Origin: Arthrobacter sp. ISL-5
GTDB taxonomy: Bacteria > Actinomycetota > Actinomycetes > Actinomycetales > Micrococcaceae
Reading direction: 5' to 3'
Length of the DNA stretch: 64,000 nucleotides
NCBI RefSeq assembly: GCF_018613835.1
Contig: NZ_JAGGPM010000033.1
Coordinates: 1-64,000, forward strand
The notes beneath the pieces are model-generated. The model was not told the DNA's origin, searched no databases, and was given only the letters and a program-made list of their open reading frames with translations. Made by a program: the position numbers and the translations under genes. Position 1 is the first letter of the stretch. Each line of letters opens with the position of its first letter. This document shows, piece after piece, positions 35,725 to 44,366 of the stretch.

Positions 35725-36012
35725 TTAGTGGCCGACGTTCTTCAGCTTGCTGCCGCCCACGCCGTAGCCTGCCTTGCGCATGATGTAGCCGGCCAGCAGG
35801 CCGAGGACCATGACCGCCGCGCCTGCCACGAAGATGGGGGTGTTGGCGATGACGAAGGCGATGGAGGCGATGAGGGCGCCCACCAGCATGACGATCACGC
35901 AGGTCCAGGCCGCCGGGCTGTTGCCGTGGCCGAGGTCGATGCTGTGGTCGATGCCGTGGTGTGTCTTGGGGGCCGCCGCGGGCTTGGTACCGGAAACAGT
36001 GGCTTTGCTCAT
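35725..36012 (-). CDS. HGxxPAAW family small membrane protein
   Basis: The 95-aa protein carries HGNSPAAWTCVIVMLVGALI, the motif that names this actinobacterial family, followed by a second membrane span (PIFVAGAAVMVLGLLAGYIM) and a basic end. The N-terminal part is polar with several His residues. In actinobacteria it commonly sits inside the trp cluster, as here between trpC and the Trp-associated membrane protein. AGGAGATTCAC precedes the ATG. The biochemical role is unknown. Confidence 0.88.
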   Translation of the reverse strand: MSKATVSGTKPAAAPKTHHGIDHSIDLGHGNSPAAWTCVIVMLVGALIASIAFVIANTPIFVAGAAVMVLGLLAGYIMRKAGYGVGGSKLKNVGH

Positions 36013-36104
36013 GTGAATCTCCTCAGGATCAATACTGCTTACATTCTGCCATTTTTTGGCGCGGCCTTCGGCATCGCGGGCAGGCGCGCGCCTCCGTGAC
36101 CCTC

Positions 36105-36154
36105 CTGCTCAGGTGGGGTCGCTCCTCAGGTGGGTTGCTCCTCAGGTAGGGTCG
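36105..36154. repeat. about 16-bp tandem repeat at the 3' end of the Trp membrane protein gene
   Basis: Three copies of a unit like CTCCTCAGGTGGGTTG lie at 36105-36154. The last copy includes the final codons and stop of the gene ending at 36142, so the stop region has been duplicated twice downstream. Confidence 0.75.
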
Positions 36155-36771
36155 TCGCCGCGGGAGAGCCGGTCCCAGCTGTCGATCTCGTCCACCGGGC
36201 CGGACTGCGCCGCGGAACCCTGCGCGGCGGCGTCGTACTTGGTCCGGGTCTTCCAGTACCGTCCGGCCGGAATCACCAGCAGTCCGCAAAGGGCCAGGAG
36301 GATCCCGGCGACGACGGCGAGGACCGGAAACGCCGTGACACTCACGTCAGCGCTGCTCCCGGTGACGCCGGTGGCCGCGGCGATGGATCCCTGCGCGGCC
36401 GCCAGCGGATCCGCGAGAACAGTCGCGGCAGCGGCGATGATGCCCGCTGCCGCCAGGACGATGATGGCCGTGATGATCCAGCGCGCAATCCTGCCGGCGA
36501 TGGACGCGGCGAGGCCTCCCGCCAGGGCGACGAGGGCCAGGGCAGTGACCGTCGTGGCGGCCTTGCTGCCCTGGACCTGAAGTCCGCCCTGCCCCGTGGC
36601 CTGGCCCAGCTGCTGGGGGTCCAGGTTGACGGTCATCCAGGTCTGGGTGGTGGTGCCGAAGACCGCCAGCGCGATCACCGCGATGAGCAGGACCAGCGTG
36701 GACTTGCGTGCCCACGCCGGCGCGCCGCTGCGGGCCTTGGCCTGCGCCCCGGAACTTGCGGGAACCGCCAT
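36142..36771 (-). CDS. Trp biosynthesis-associated membrane protein
   Basis: The 209-aa protein has about four hydrophobic spans, including STLVLLIAVIALAVFGTTT, ATTVTALALVALAGGLAAS and VTAFPVLAVVAGILLALCGL. TTQTWMTVNL after the first span is typical of the family described as Trp-associated membrane protein in actinobacteria. The start overlaps the trpE stop as TGATG. It may be involved in tryptophan or precursor handling, but the function is not established. Confidence 0.87.
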   Translation of the reverse strand: MAVPASSGAQAKARSGAPAWARKSTLVLLIAVIALAVFGTTTQTWMTVNLDPQQLGQATGQGGLQVQGSKAATTVTALALVALAGGLAASIAGRIARWIITAIIVLAAAGIIAAAATVLADPLAAAQGSIAAATGVTGSSADVSVTAFPVLAVVAGILLALCGLLVIPAGRYWKTRTKYDAAAQGSAAQSGPVDEIDSWDRLSRGDDPT

Positions 36772-38345
36772 CAGGACTCTGTCCCGGCGGATCCGGCCTC
36801 GGTGACCGACTCCGGCGTGATGTTGTGCAGCGAGCCCGCGGTGTGGACGGCCCGCAGCGGTGCGGCCGCCTTGTTGACCGTTTCCTGGGCTTCGGCAGAT
36901 TTGACGGAGTCCGCCACGATGCCGCCGCCGGCCTGGACATAGGCCCGCCCTTCCCGCAGCAGCGCGGAGCGGATGGCGATGGCCATGTCCATGTCACCGG
37001 CAAAGTCCAGGTAGCCCACCACGCCGCCGTAGATGCCCCGGCGGTGCGGCTCAAGTTCGTCGAGAAGGCGCAGCGCGCGGGGTTTCGGCGCGCCGGACAG
37101 CGTTCCGGCCGGGAACGTGGCCTTCAGGACGTCGTAGGCCTTCGCCGAGGGGGCCAGCCGGCCCACCACCGTGGACACGAGGTGCATGATGTGGCTGAAC
37201 CGCTCGACCTCCATGAACTGCGTGACGTCAACCGAGCCCGCTACGCAGACCTTGGAAAGATCGTTCCGCGACAGGTCCACCAGCATCAGGTGCTCGGCGC
37301 GTTCCTTCTGGTCCGCGAGGAGTTCCTCGGCGAGGGCCTTGTCCGCATCCACGGTCTTGCCGCGGGGCCGGGAGCCGGCAATGGGGTGGGTGATGACGTC
37401 CTCGCCCGTGACGGTCACGAGCGCCTCGGGTGACGAACCGACGATCGAATATTCGCGCCCGGCCGCGTCTTCCAGGCTGAAGATGTACATGTACGGGCTC
37501 GGGTTGGTGTTGCGGAGCACCCGGTAGACGTCCAGCGGGGAGGCGCCGCACTCCATCTCGAAGCGGCGGGAAATGACCACCTGGAAGACTTCCCCGTCCA
37601 CGATCGCTTCCTTGCCCCGGTCGAGGGCGGCCAGGTAGTCGGTTTCGTCCCACCGTTCCTGGACGCTGGCGGCGAAATCCAGGGCCGCAGGTTCCAGCAC
37701 GGACACCGGCTGGGCCACGGGCGTGCTGATGCGCGCGAGGAGTTCCTTGACGCGGCGGACCGCGTCGTGCCAGGCGTCATCCACCCGTTCGGAGCTGTTG
37801 TCGAAGTTGATGGCGTTGGCGATGAGCAGGACAGTGCCGTCCATGTTGTCGTGGACCGCCATGTCCGTGACGAGGTTCAATGCCATTTCGGGAAGCTGCA
37901 GGTCGTCCTCGGGCGGGCTGGTGAGTTTCTCCCAGTGGCGGACTGTTTCCCAGCCGAGGAAGCCCACCAGGCCGGACGTGAAGGGCGGCAGGTCGTCGAA
38001 CCGGTCGGTGCGCAGGGCCTCGATCGTGTCACGGATGGCATCCACCGGGTTGCCGTCAACCGGAACGCCGGCAGGCGGTTCGCCGAGCCAGTGGGCCTGC
38101 CCGTCCTTGGTGGTGAGCGTGGCCCGGGAACGGGAGCCAATGAAGGAATACCGGGACCAGGCGCCGCCGACAGCCGCGGACTCCATCAGGAACGTGCCCG
38201 GCTGGCCCTGGGCCAGTTTCCGGTACAGGCCGATCGGTGTTTCGGCGTCCGCCAGGACTTTGAGCCGGACGGGGATGACGCGGCTGTGCTCGGCGAGTTC
38301 ACGGAATTCTTCGAGGCCTGGGCTGATGATTCCTAGGTCCTGCAT
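36771..38345 (-). CDS. trpE: anthranilate synthase component I
   Basis: The 524-aa enzyme makes anthranilate from chorismate. The N-terminal domain carries the feedback motif LMESA (TFLMESAAVGGAWSRYSFIG). The chorismate-binding domain includes NPSPYMYIFS, HPIAGSRPRGKT, LMLVDLSRNDLSKVC and FPAGTLSGAPKPRALRLLDE. The start at 38345 (MQDLGIISPGLEEF) has ACGGAG upstream; the frame is open to 38408 without homology. The partner TrpG is not in the window. No tryptophan-rich leader peptide is seen between hisI and trpE. Confidence 0.95.
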   Translation of the reverse strand: MQDLGIISPGLEEFRELAEHSRVIPVRLKVLADAETPIGLYRKLAQGQPGTFLMESAAVGGAWSRYSFIGSRSRATLTTKDGQAHWLGEPPAGVPVDGNPVDAIRDTIEALRTDRFDDLPPFTSGLVGFLGWETVRHWEKLTSPPEDDLQLPEMALNLVTDMAVHDNMDGTVLLIANAINFDNSSERVDDAWHDAVRRVKELLARISTPVAQPVSVLEPAALDFAASVQERWDETDYLAALDRGKEAIVDGEVFQVVISRRFEMECGASPLDVYRVLRNTNPSPYMYIFSLEDAAGREYSIVGSSPEALVTVTGEDVITHPIAGSRPRGKTVDADKALAEELLADQKERAEHLMLVDLSRNDLSKVCVAGSVDVTQFMEVERFSHIMHLVSTVVGRLAPSAKAYDVLKATFPAGTLSGAPKPRALRLLDELEPHRRGIYGGVVGYLDFAGDMDMAIAIRSALLREGRAYVQAGGGIVADSVKSAEAQETVNKAAAPLRAVHTAGSLHNITPESVTEAGSAGTES

Positions 38346-38446
38346 GGCTATTGGTTCTCCGTCTGTTCTGGGATGGTTCCTGAGTTCGCAGGCGGGGTGC
38401 CTGATCATTGGGGACAGCGGCCGCCTTGGTGCTCCCCGTCCGCCTT

Positions 38447-38462
38447 CGTGGCTTCAGCCACG
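38447..38462 (-). terminator. hairpin between hisI and trpE
   Basis: CGTGGCT/AGCCACG, a 7-bp perfect stem with a two-base loop, starts five bases past the hisI stop. It lacks a U-run; it could stabilise the hisI mRNA end or act as a weak terminator. Confidence 0.35.
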
Positions 38463-38466
38463 CGGG

Positions 38467-38859
38467 CTATTCTGCAGGTCCGGCCACGACGTCCAGGGCC
38501 CGGCCGTCGAAGCACGTTCGCGTTCCGGTGTGGCAGGCCGCGCCGACCTGGTCGACCCGCACCAGGAGGGCGTCGCCGTCGCAGTCAAGCGCCACGGACT
38601 TCACCCACTGCACGTGGCCGGAGGTGTCCCCCTTGCGCCAATACTCCTGGCGGGAGCGGGAGTAGAAGGTGACCCGTCCGCTGCTCATTGTGCGCTTAAG
38701 GGCTTCGTCGTCCATCCAGCCCAGCATGAGCACCTCATGGGTGTCGAACTGCTGCACGATGGCGGCGACCAGTCCGGCGCTGTCCCTCTTGAGGGCCGAG
38801 GCTATCTCGGCAGGAAGAGGTGAACCGGAAGTGGGGCTGGGGGCGGGCTGCTCAGACAT
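38467..38859 (-). CDS. hisI: phosphoribosyl-AMP cyclohydrolase
   Basis: The 130-aa enzyme performs the third step of histidine synthesis. The metal-binding part shows TFYSRSRQEYWRKGDTSGHV, the Asp pair in LDCDGDALLVRVDQ and VGAACHTGTRTCF. The HisE domain is not fused; hisE lies at 55916. The start at 38859 (MSEQPAPSP) is the shortest that keeps the family core; ATGs at 38880 and 38898 are in frame. It is in the same orientation as trpE, 121 bp upstream. Confidence 0.94.
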   Translation of the reverse strand: MSEQPAPSPTSGSPLPAEIASALKRDSAGLVAAIVQQFDTHEVLMLGWMDDEALKRTMSSGRVTFYSRSRQEYWRKGDTSGHVQWVKSVALDCDGDALLVRVDQVGAACHTGTRTCFDGRALDVVAGPAE

Positions 38860-38972
38860 CAGATCAAGTCTAGTGCCCATCGCCGGGCCCGGGCACAAAC
38901 GCCCGGATGGCCACGGATCCGCTCTGCGGGGAATTCCTGTGTTCGGTGCCGCTTCTTTGGTTCTATGTCGCT

Positions 38973-39968
38973 ATGAAACTTCTCGTTCTCGGAGGCAGTG
39001 CCTGGCTTGGTCACGAGGTTGCCCGTCAGGCGGTCGGACGCGGCCACGCTGTGACGTGCGTGACCAGGGGACTGTCAGGATCCATTCCTGACGGTGCGTC
39101 GCATGTCCAGTCGGACCGGGATGACGACCACGGTCTTGAGGCCGTGGCTGCCGTGCACTGGGACGCGGTTTTGGACGTGTCCCGCCAACCTGGTCAGGTG
39201 AAGCGTGCGGTGCGGGACCTGCGGTCGGCAGACTACTACCTGTTCGTGTCCTCGGTGAGTGTCTATGCGGACCACGGCCCGCTGGGACAGGACGAGGATG
39301 CCCCGCTGTTGCCTCCGCTCGAGTCCGAGGTCATGGAGACCATGGAGACGTACGGTGAGGCGAAGGCCGCCTGCGAGAAAGCCGTCCTCGAGGGACTGGG
39401 TGCTGATCGCTGCATGATCGCCCGGGTGGGACTCATCGGGGGCCCGGGAGACATCTTCGGCCGCACAGGGTACTGGCCGATGCGGTTTGCCAACCCCTCG
39501 GTTGAAGACGGAACGGTGCTGGTGCCTAATGCACCGTCGCTTCCCGTGGAGGTCATTGATGTCCGGGACCTCGCCGCCTGGCTTGTTCAGAACTGCGAAA
39601 GGCAGCTCAGCGGCGTCTACAACGCCACCGGAGATACACACTCGTTCGCCGAGCACATCGCTGTGGCCCGGGAAGTAGCCGGCCACCAGGGACGGCTCGC
39701 CACAGCCGACGCCGAGTGGCTTCATCGGCATGGTGTGGAGGAATGGGCCGGCCCGAAGTCCCTGCCCCTGTGGCTGAGTGACCCGGAGTGGCTGGGCATG
39801 AACGCACGCTCGAACGTGCGGGCGAAGGACGCAGGGCTGGTGCTTCGACCGCTCGCGCAAACGCTTCGTGACACGCTGGAGTGGGAAGAGAGCACGGGCA
39901 TCGACAAGCCGCGCCGCGCCGGTCTCACCCAGGACGAGGAAGCGGAACTTATCACCGAGCTTGGCTAA
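38973..39968 (+). CDS. NAD-dependent epimerase/reductase (extended SDR-like)
   Basis: The 331-aa protein begins MKLLVLGGSAWLGHEVARQA, a Rossmann-fold nucleotide site of the GxxWLG type. It continues with YYLFVSSVSVYADHG and an active-site-like YGEAKAACEKAV (Tyr-x-x-x-Lys). The C-terminal half is variable. Close homologues are annotated as NAD-dependent epimerases or reductases with unknown substrates. No clear ribosome site precedes the ATG, so it may be leaderless. It is convergent with the HutH-like gene. Confidence 0.8.
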   Translation: MKLLVLGGSAWLGHEVARQAVGRGHAVTCVTRGLSGSIPDGASHVQSDRDDDHGLEAVAAVHWDAVLDVSRQPGQVKRAVRDLRSADYYLFVSSVSVYADHGPLGQDEDAPLLPPLESEVMETMETYGEAKAACEKAVLEGLGADRCMIARVGLIGGPGDIFGRTGYWPMRFANPSVEDGTVLVPNAPSLPVEVIDVRDLAAWLVQNCERQLSGVYNATGDTHSFAEHIAVAREVAGHQGRLATADAEWLHRHGVEEWAGPKSLPLWLSDPEWLGMNARSNVRAKDAGLVLRPLAQTLRDTLEWEESTGIDKPRRAGLTQDEEAELITELG

Positions 39969-40017
39969 TGGCCTCTGTTCTCCGCGACGAGCTCACCGAA
40001 GATGTCAGCGAAAGACG

Positions 40018-41481
40018 TCAGTCAGTGAAGTCTCTGAGGGTGATTTCCCTGCCGAGGTCGAGATCGTCACGAAGGTCACGGTCACCGATCTCGCTGTCGA
40101 GTTCGATGCCCGCGGCCATCATCCGGCGGAGTCGCAGGCTTTTGAAGTCTTCCGCGCTGCGCCCTTGCAGCCGGAGGGCACGGACGGCGCAGATGAGCTC
40201 AATTGAGAGGATTGTCGGGAGCGCCTGCACGGTGGACTCAAGCTGGGCGGCAGCTTCGCTGGCGAAGCTGGCGTCCTCCTCGGCGCCCAGGGAAAGAACG
40301 ACGGTCTGCAAACTGGCCGGATGTGAATTTGCCCGGATGCGGCCGGCGGCCGCTGCGGCGACGTATTCGAGTATCATGACGCCCGATTGTCCGGCATCGT
40401 CGGCGGCAAGGAACCTATTGAGTCCCGTATAGGCCGGGTCGCAGAGGAGATCTATCCGGCGGAGATTGGTTGCGCAGGCCGAACCGACGGCCAGCTGGAG
40501 TGCATCCAGCCGCCGCGCCAGATTAGTCATCTGAAACAGGCCGTGATGCGACACGTCGCTCGTGCCGTCCGCCTGGGATCGGTGGACCATCGGGTTCTCG
40601 TGCCCGGAAACGACGACCCGGGCAAGGAGCTTCCCCAGGGATGACAGCTCCTCGGACTGGGAACCGAGCACCTGGGGCAGTGTCCGCAGGCAGTAGGGGT
40701 CCTGGATTCGTGCCGGGGTGCCGTGTCCCTCCACGAGGGACCGCAGGGTGTCCGCTGCTTCGGAGACTGCCTCAGTGTCGGCCGCGGCGGCCACGGCCGG
40801 GCTGAAAGCCTCAGGGTTTCCGGACATTGCACTGAAGGACATCGCGCTGATCGTTGTGGCGTTATACAGCAGCCGGTCGAGCACCTGATGGGACAATGCG
40901 GCACGCGCGATGGTCAGGGCATTGGAACTGATGAAGGGCAGGGCGTCCGCCGTGTCCCAGTCGCTGAGTCTTGCACGGAGCTGCTTGCCCCCCATGGGGA
41001 GGCGCTCCCCCAGCAGAGTCAGGGCAGTTCCGGCCAGCGCCGGGAGGTCGGCCGTGCCGATGCCGCCGAACTCCCGGACCTCGGGAATAGTGTCGTCGTT
41101 GAGCACATGCACGAGTGCTTCAGCTATGGCCGGATCGATGCCGGCGGCCCCGGCCGCCAGCTGTGAGAGCCGGACCACCAGCATGGCCCGAACAACTTCC
41201 CGCCCGAGTGTTGCTCCGGCATCCGCGGCATGGCTGCGGAGCAGGTTGAGTCCGTGTGGACTCGCCTGCCCGCCGGTGCGGTTCTGTGGAAGCACGATTG
41301 AGCGGTTGGCGCCCACGCCGGTCGACCGCCCGTATACCGGCCGCCGACGCGCAGTCTCCCGGGCAGCTTGCCGGGAGGCTTCCATTCTGCTCTGCGCCTC
41401 GGGAGTGAGCCGGACTTCGGCCCCCGAGGCGACAGTGGCGACGTCGACCAGGCTGAGCTTGATGCCATCAATTTCAATCAA
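40018..41481 (-). CDS. HutH-like aromatic amino acid lyase lacking the MIO triad
   Basis: The 487-aa protein has the histidine/phenylalanine ammonia-lyase fold: VYGRSTGVGANR (catalytic Tyr region), SSNALTIARAAL, RIQDPYCLRTLPQVLGSQSE and SGHENPMV. The loop that normally reads G-ASG-DL and cyclises to the MIO cofactor is GGIGTADLPALA here, with GTA at residues 142-144 (41050-41058). Ser143 is therefore absent, and canonical lyase chemistry is doubtful. The start is taken as TTG at 41481, after GAAGGAAG; the frame is open to 41553. It lies 171 bp downstream of hutU with a palindromic repeat in between. It could be a moonlighting or regulatory paralogue. Confidence 0.8.
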   Translation of the reverse strand: MIEIDGIKLSLVDVATVASGAEVRLTPEAQSRMEASRQAARETARRRPVYGRSTGVGANRSIVLPQNRTGGQASPHGLNLLRSHAADAGATLGREVVRAMLVVRLSQLAAGAAGIDPAIAEALVHVLNDDTIPEVREFGGIGTADLPALAGTALTLLGERLPMGGKQLRARLSDWDTADALPFISSNALTIARAALSHQVLDRLLYNATTISAMSFSAMSGNPEAFSPAVAAAADTEAVSEAADTLRSLVEGHGTPARIQDPYCLRTLPQVLGSQSEELSSLGKLLARVVVSGHENPMVHRSQADGTSDVSHHGLFQMTNLARRLDALQLAVGSACATNLRRIDLLCDPAYTGLNRFLAADDAGQSGVMILEYVAAAAAGRIRANSHPASLQTVVLSLGAEEDASFASEAAAQLESTVQALPTILSIELICAVRALRLQGRSAEDFKSLRLRRMMAAGIELDSEIGDRDLRDDLDLGREITLRDFTD

Positions 41482-41548
41482 TTGTGCTTCCTTCGAAATG
41501 CCCAGCGAACCGGTTCTAGTGACGGTTGGGTCTGTCGAACCCGCCCTC

Positions 41549-41614
41549 CCCAACTAGCTCGCAGTAGATGTCGTTTTCGCGTCCCAAAACGACACCTACT
41601 GCGACCTAGTTGGG
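41549..41614. repeat. palindromic intergenic repeat, copy 1
   Basis: The 66-bp imperfect palindrome runs CCCAACTAG-TCGCAGTAG-TGTCGTTTT outward-in and is mirrored by AAAACGACA-CTACTGCGA-CTAGTTGGG. It lies between hutU and the HutH-like gene. The left arm matches copy 2 (54076-54145) at 25 of 29 positions. Confidence 0.85.
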
Positions 41615-41652
41615 TACGAGATCTGGTCGGGCTCGGTCGCGGTGCTGGTTAG

Positions 41653-43347
41653 TTAGTTTGTCTCCTGCATCGGGATGCGGACGCCGCGGTCCTGGGCTAC
41701 CTCGAGGGCGCGGTCGTAGCCGGCGTCGGCGTGGCGGATGACGCCCATGCCCGGATCGTTGGTCAGGAGCCGTTCGAGTTTCTGCGCGGCGAGGTCGGTG
41801 CCGTCGGCGACGGAGACCTGGCCGGCGTGGATGGAGCGGCCGATGCCGACGCCGCCGCCGTGGTGGATCGAGACCCAGGTGGCGCCGGAGGCGGTGTTGA
41901 GCAGGGCGTTCAGCAGCGGCCAGTCGGCGATCGCGTCCGACCCGTCCTGCATTGCTTCGGTTTCGCGGTACGGGGACGCGACGGAGCCGGAGTCCAGGTG
42001 GTCCCGGCCGATCACGATGGGCGCCTTGACCTTGCCTTCCTTCACGAGCTGGTTGAACAGCAGCCCGGCCTTGGCGCGTTCGCCGTAGCCCAGCCAGCAG
42101 ATCCGCGCGGGCAGGCCCTCGAACTCCACGCGCTCCCCGGCGGCGTCGATCCAGCGGTGCAGGTGCTTGTTCTCCGGGAAGAGCTCCTTGATCGCCTTAT
42201 CGGTGACGGCGATGTCCTCCGGGTCCCCGGAGAGCGCGACCCAGCGGAACGGGCCCAGGCCCTCGCAGAACAGCGGGCGGATGTAGGCCGGGACGAACCC
42301 CGGGAATTCGAACGCACGGGTGTAGCCGCCCTTGCGGGCCTCGTCGCGGATGGAGTTGCCGTAGTCGAACACCTCGGCGCCGGCGTCCTGGAACTCCACC
42401 ATGGCCTGGACATGCCTGGCCATCGAGGCCTGGGCCTTCTTGGTGAACCCTTCCGGGTCGGCCGCGGCCTCGGCCTGCCACTCCGTAACGGTGATGCCCT
42501 CGGGCAGATAGGACAGCGGGTCGTGCGCGGAGGTCTGGTCCGTGACGATGTCCACGGTCAGCTCCCCGGCGTTGTGGCGGCGCAGGATCTCCGGGAACAC
42601 CTCGGCGGCGTTGCCGACGTAGCCGACGGACCAGCCGCGGCGCTCCTCCTTGGCCGCCAGGACCTTGGCGATCGCGGCGTCAAGGTCGGTCTCGACCTCG
42701 TCGAGGTAGCGCTTGCCGGCGCGGCGGCGCAGCCGGGTCTCGTCGACGTCGACAATCAGGCACGCGCCGTCGTTCAGCGTCACGGCCAGCGGCTGCGCCC
42801 CGCCCATGCCGCCGCAGCCGCCGGTGAGCGTCAGGGTCCCGGCGAGGGTGCCGTTCTCGTCCCCGGTGAGCTTCCGCGCGATCGCGGCGAACGTCTCGAA
42901 GGTGCCCTGCAGGATGCCCTGGGTGCCGATGTAGATCCAGGACCCGGCCGTCATCTGGCCGTACATCATCAGGCCCTCGGCCTCGAGCCGGCGGAACTCG
43001 GGCCAGTTCGCCCAGTCCCCCACCAGGTTCGAGTTCGCCAGCAGCACCCGCGGGGCCCACTCGTTGGTCCGGAACACACCCACCGGCTTGCCGGACTGGA
43101 CCAGCAGCGTCTCGTCCTTCTCCATCGTCTCCAGGGTGCGGGTGATCGCATCGAACGCGGCCCAGGACCGGACAGCCCGGCCGGTGCCGCCGTAGACCAC
43201 CAGGTCATCGGGGCGCTCTGCCACCTCCGGGTCCAGGTTGTTCATCAGCATCCGCAGCGGGGCCTCCGTCTGCCAGGACTTGGCGCTGAGCTCGGTACCG
43301 CGGGCCGCTTTGACCGGGCGGGCACCGGTGGTGAAATCGGCAGTCAT
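41653..43347 (-). CDS. hutU: urocanate hydratase
   Basis: The 564-aa enzyme hydrates urocanate to imidazolonepropionate in histidine breakdown. It shows the NAD-binding glycine loop TGGCGGMGGAQPLAV, MYGQMTAGSWIYIGTQGILQ, IRPLFCEGLGPFRWVALSG and SIHHGGGVGIGRSIHAGQ. The length is normal. The start at 43347 (MTADFTTGARP) has AAGGAGACAAG upstream. It ends the transporter operon and is 25 bp after the binding-protein gene. Confidence 0.97.
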   Translation of the reverse strand: MTADFTTGARPVKAARGTELSAKSWQTEAPLRMLMNNLDPEVAERPDDLVVYGGTGRAVRSWAAFDAITRTLETMEKDETLLVQSGKPVGVFRTNEWAPRVLLANSNLVGDWANWPEFRRLEAEGLMMYGQMTAGSWIYIGTQGILQGTFETFAAIARKLTGDENGTLAGTLTLTGGCGGMGGAQPLAVTLNDGACLIVDVDETRLRRRAGKRYLDEVETDLDAAIAKVLAAKEERRGWSVGYVGNAAEVFPEILRRHNAGELTVDIVTDQTSAHDPLSYLPEGITVTEWQAEAAADPEGFTKKAQASMARHVQAMVEFQDAGAEVFDYGNSIRDEARKGGYTRAFEFPGFVPAYIRPLFCEGLGPFRWVALSGDPEDIAVTDKAIKELFPENKHLHRWIDAAGERVEFEGLPARICWLGYGERAKAGLLFNQLVKEGKVKAPIVIGRDHLDSGSVASPYRETEAMQDGSDAIADWPLLNALLNTASGATWVSIHHGGGVGIGRSIHAGQVSVADGTDLAAQKLERLLTNDPGMGVIRHADAGYDRALEVAQDRGVRIPMQETN

Positions 43348-43372
43348 CTTGTCTCCTTGGTCCGGTTGCGGC

Positions 43373-44287
43373 TTAGGCCAGGTTCTTGGACTTGAGCCAG
43401 TCCTTGGCGATGTCGCCCATATCTTCAAACTTCGCGGCACGGCCGTTCATCTGGATGAGGTCCTCAGTGGTGAGGGCCGCTGAGACCTTGTTCAGGACCT
43501 CCTTGACGGTGTCAGTCGCTTTCTTCTCGTTGACCACGGGGACGATGTTCTCGGAAAGGAAGAGGTTCTTGTCGTCCTCCAACGCCACCAGATTGTTGGC
43601 GGTAAGCGCCGGATCGGTGCTGAAGAGGTCGGCAACCTGGATCTGGCCCGAAATCAGGGCGTTCAGCGTCAGCGGACCGCCGGCGTCGAGCGCTGAGAAC
43701 TCCTTGAACTCAAGGCCGTAAACGGACTTCAGGCCGGCAACGCCGTTGATGCGGGTCTTCCACTCCGGCGGGCCGCCCAGCACCAGCTCCTTGGCGACCG
43801 GCTTCAGGTCACCGATCGTCTTCAGGGAGTACTTGTCCGCAATGTCCTTCTTGACAGTCAGGACGTCCTTGTCCTGGGCATCGGAGGCTTCCAGCAGCGC
43901 CAGCCCCGCGGGGAGCTTGGTTGTCAGTTCCTTGGCAACGTCCTCCGGGGAGGACGCCTTCGTCTTGGCATCGAGGTACTGCAGTAGGGCGCCGCCGTAT
44001 TCGGGCATCAGATCGATCGAGCCGTCCTTCAGCGCCGGGATGGTGACTTCACGGCTGCCGATGCTCGGCTTCTCCTGGACTTCCACGTTCTTGGCCTTCA
44101 GCGCCTCGGCGTAGATCTTGGCGATCAGCTGGCTTTCCGGGAAGTCTGCGGAACCGACGATGATGCCGGACCCCGCATTTCCTCCGGTCTGGGTGTTGGA
44201 GCTGCTCAGCGGATCCCCGCCGCCGCAGGCGGTCAGGGTCAGGGCGGCGACGGCGGCCGCCGTCAGTCCAGTCAGGTACTTTTTCAT
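43373..44287 (-). CDS. OpuC/ProX-type substrate-binding lipoprotein
   Basis: The 304-aa lipoprotein has signal peptide MKKYLTGLTAAAVAALTLTA and lipobox LTAC (Cys21). The mature part matches the OpuAC/OsmX domain: IIVGSADFPESQLIAKIYAE, DGSIDLMPEYGGALLQYLD and ISGQIQVADLFSTDP. AGGAGATTTGAA precedes the ATG. Location directly before hutU suggests that the substrate is histidine or a histidine metabolite rather than an osmolyte, as in HutXWV-type systems; this is an inference. Confidence 0.9.
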   Translation of the reverse strand: MKKYLTGLTAAAVAALTLTACGGGDPLSSSNTQTGGNAGSGIIVGSADFPESQLIAKIYAEALKAKNVEVQEKPSIGSREVTIPALKDGSIDLMPEYGGALLQYLDAKTKASSPEDVAKELTTKLPAGLALLEASDAQDKDVLTVKKDIADKYSLKTIGDLKPVAKELVLGGPPEWKTRINGVAGLKSVYGLEFKEFSALDAGGPLTLNALISGQIQVADLFSTDPALTANNLVALEDDKNLFLSENIVPVVNEKKATDTVKEVLNKVSAALTTEDLIQMNGRAAKFEDMGDIAKDWLKSKNLA

Positions 44288-44366
44288 TTCAAATCTCCTA
44301 ATTAAGGGCAAGCGGTGGCCAGGTCCTGCACGAATGCTGTGCCGGTACCGATAGGGGCCGGAAGAG

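Noticed and set aside
38346..38466. Possible trp attenuator before trpE
   Set aside because: No short ORF with Trp codons; only a simple hairpin near the hisI stop.
41731..43395. 554-codon frame antisense to hutU
   Set aside because: Mirror frame of a conserved enzyme with typical antisense composition (VGDGDLAG, GRDGAG).
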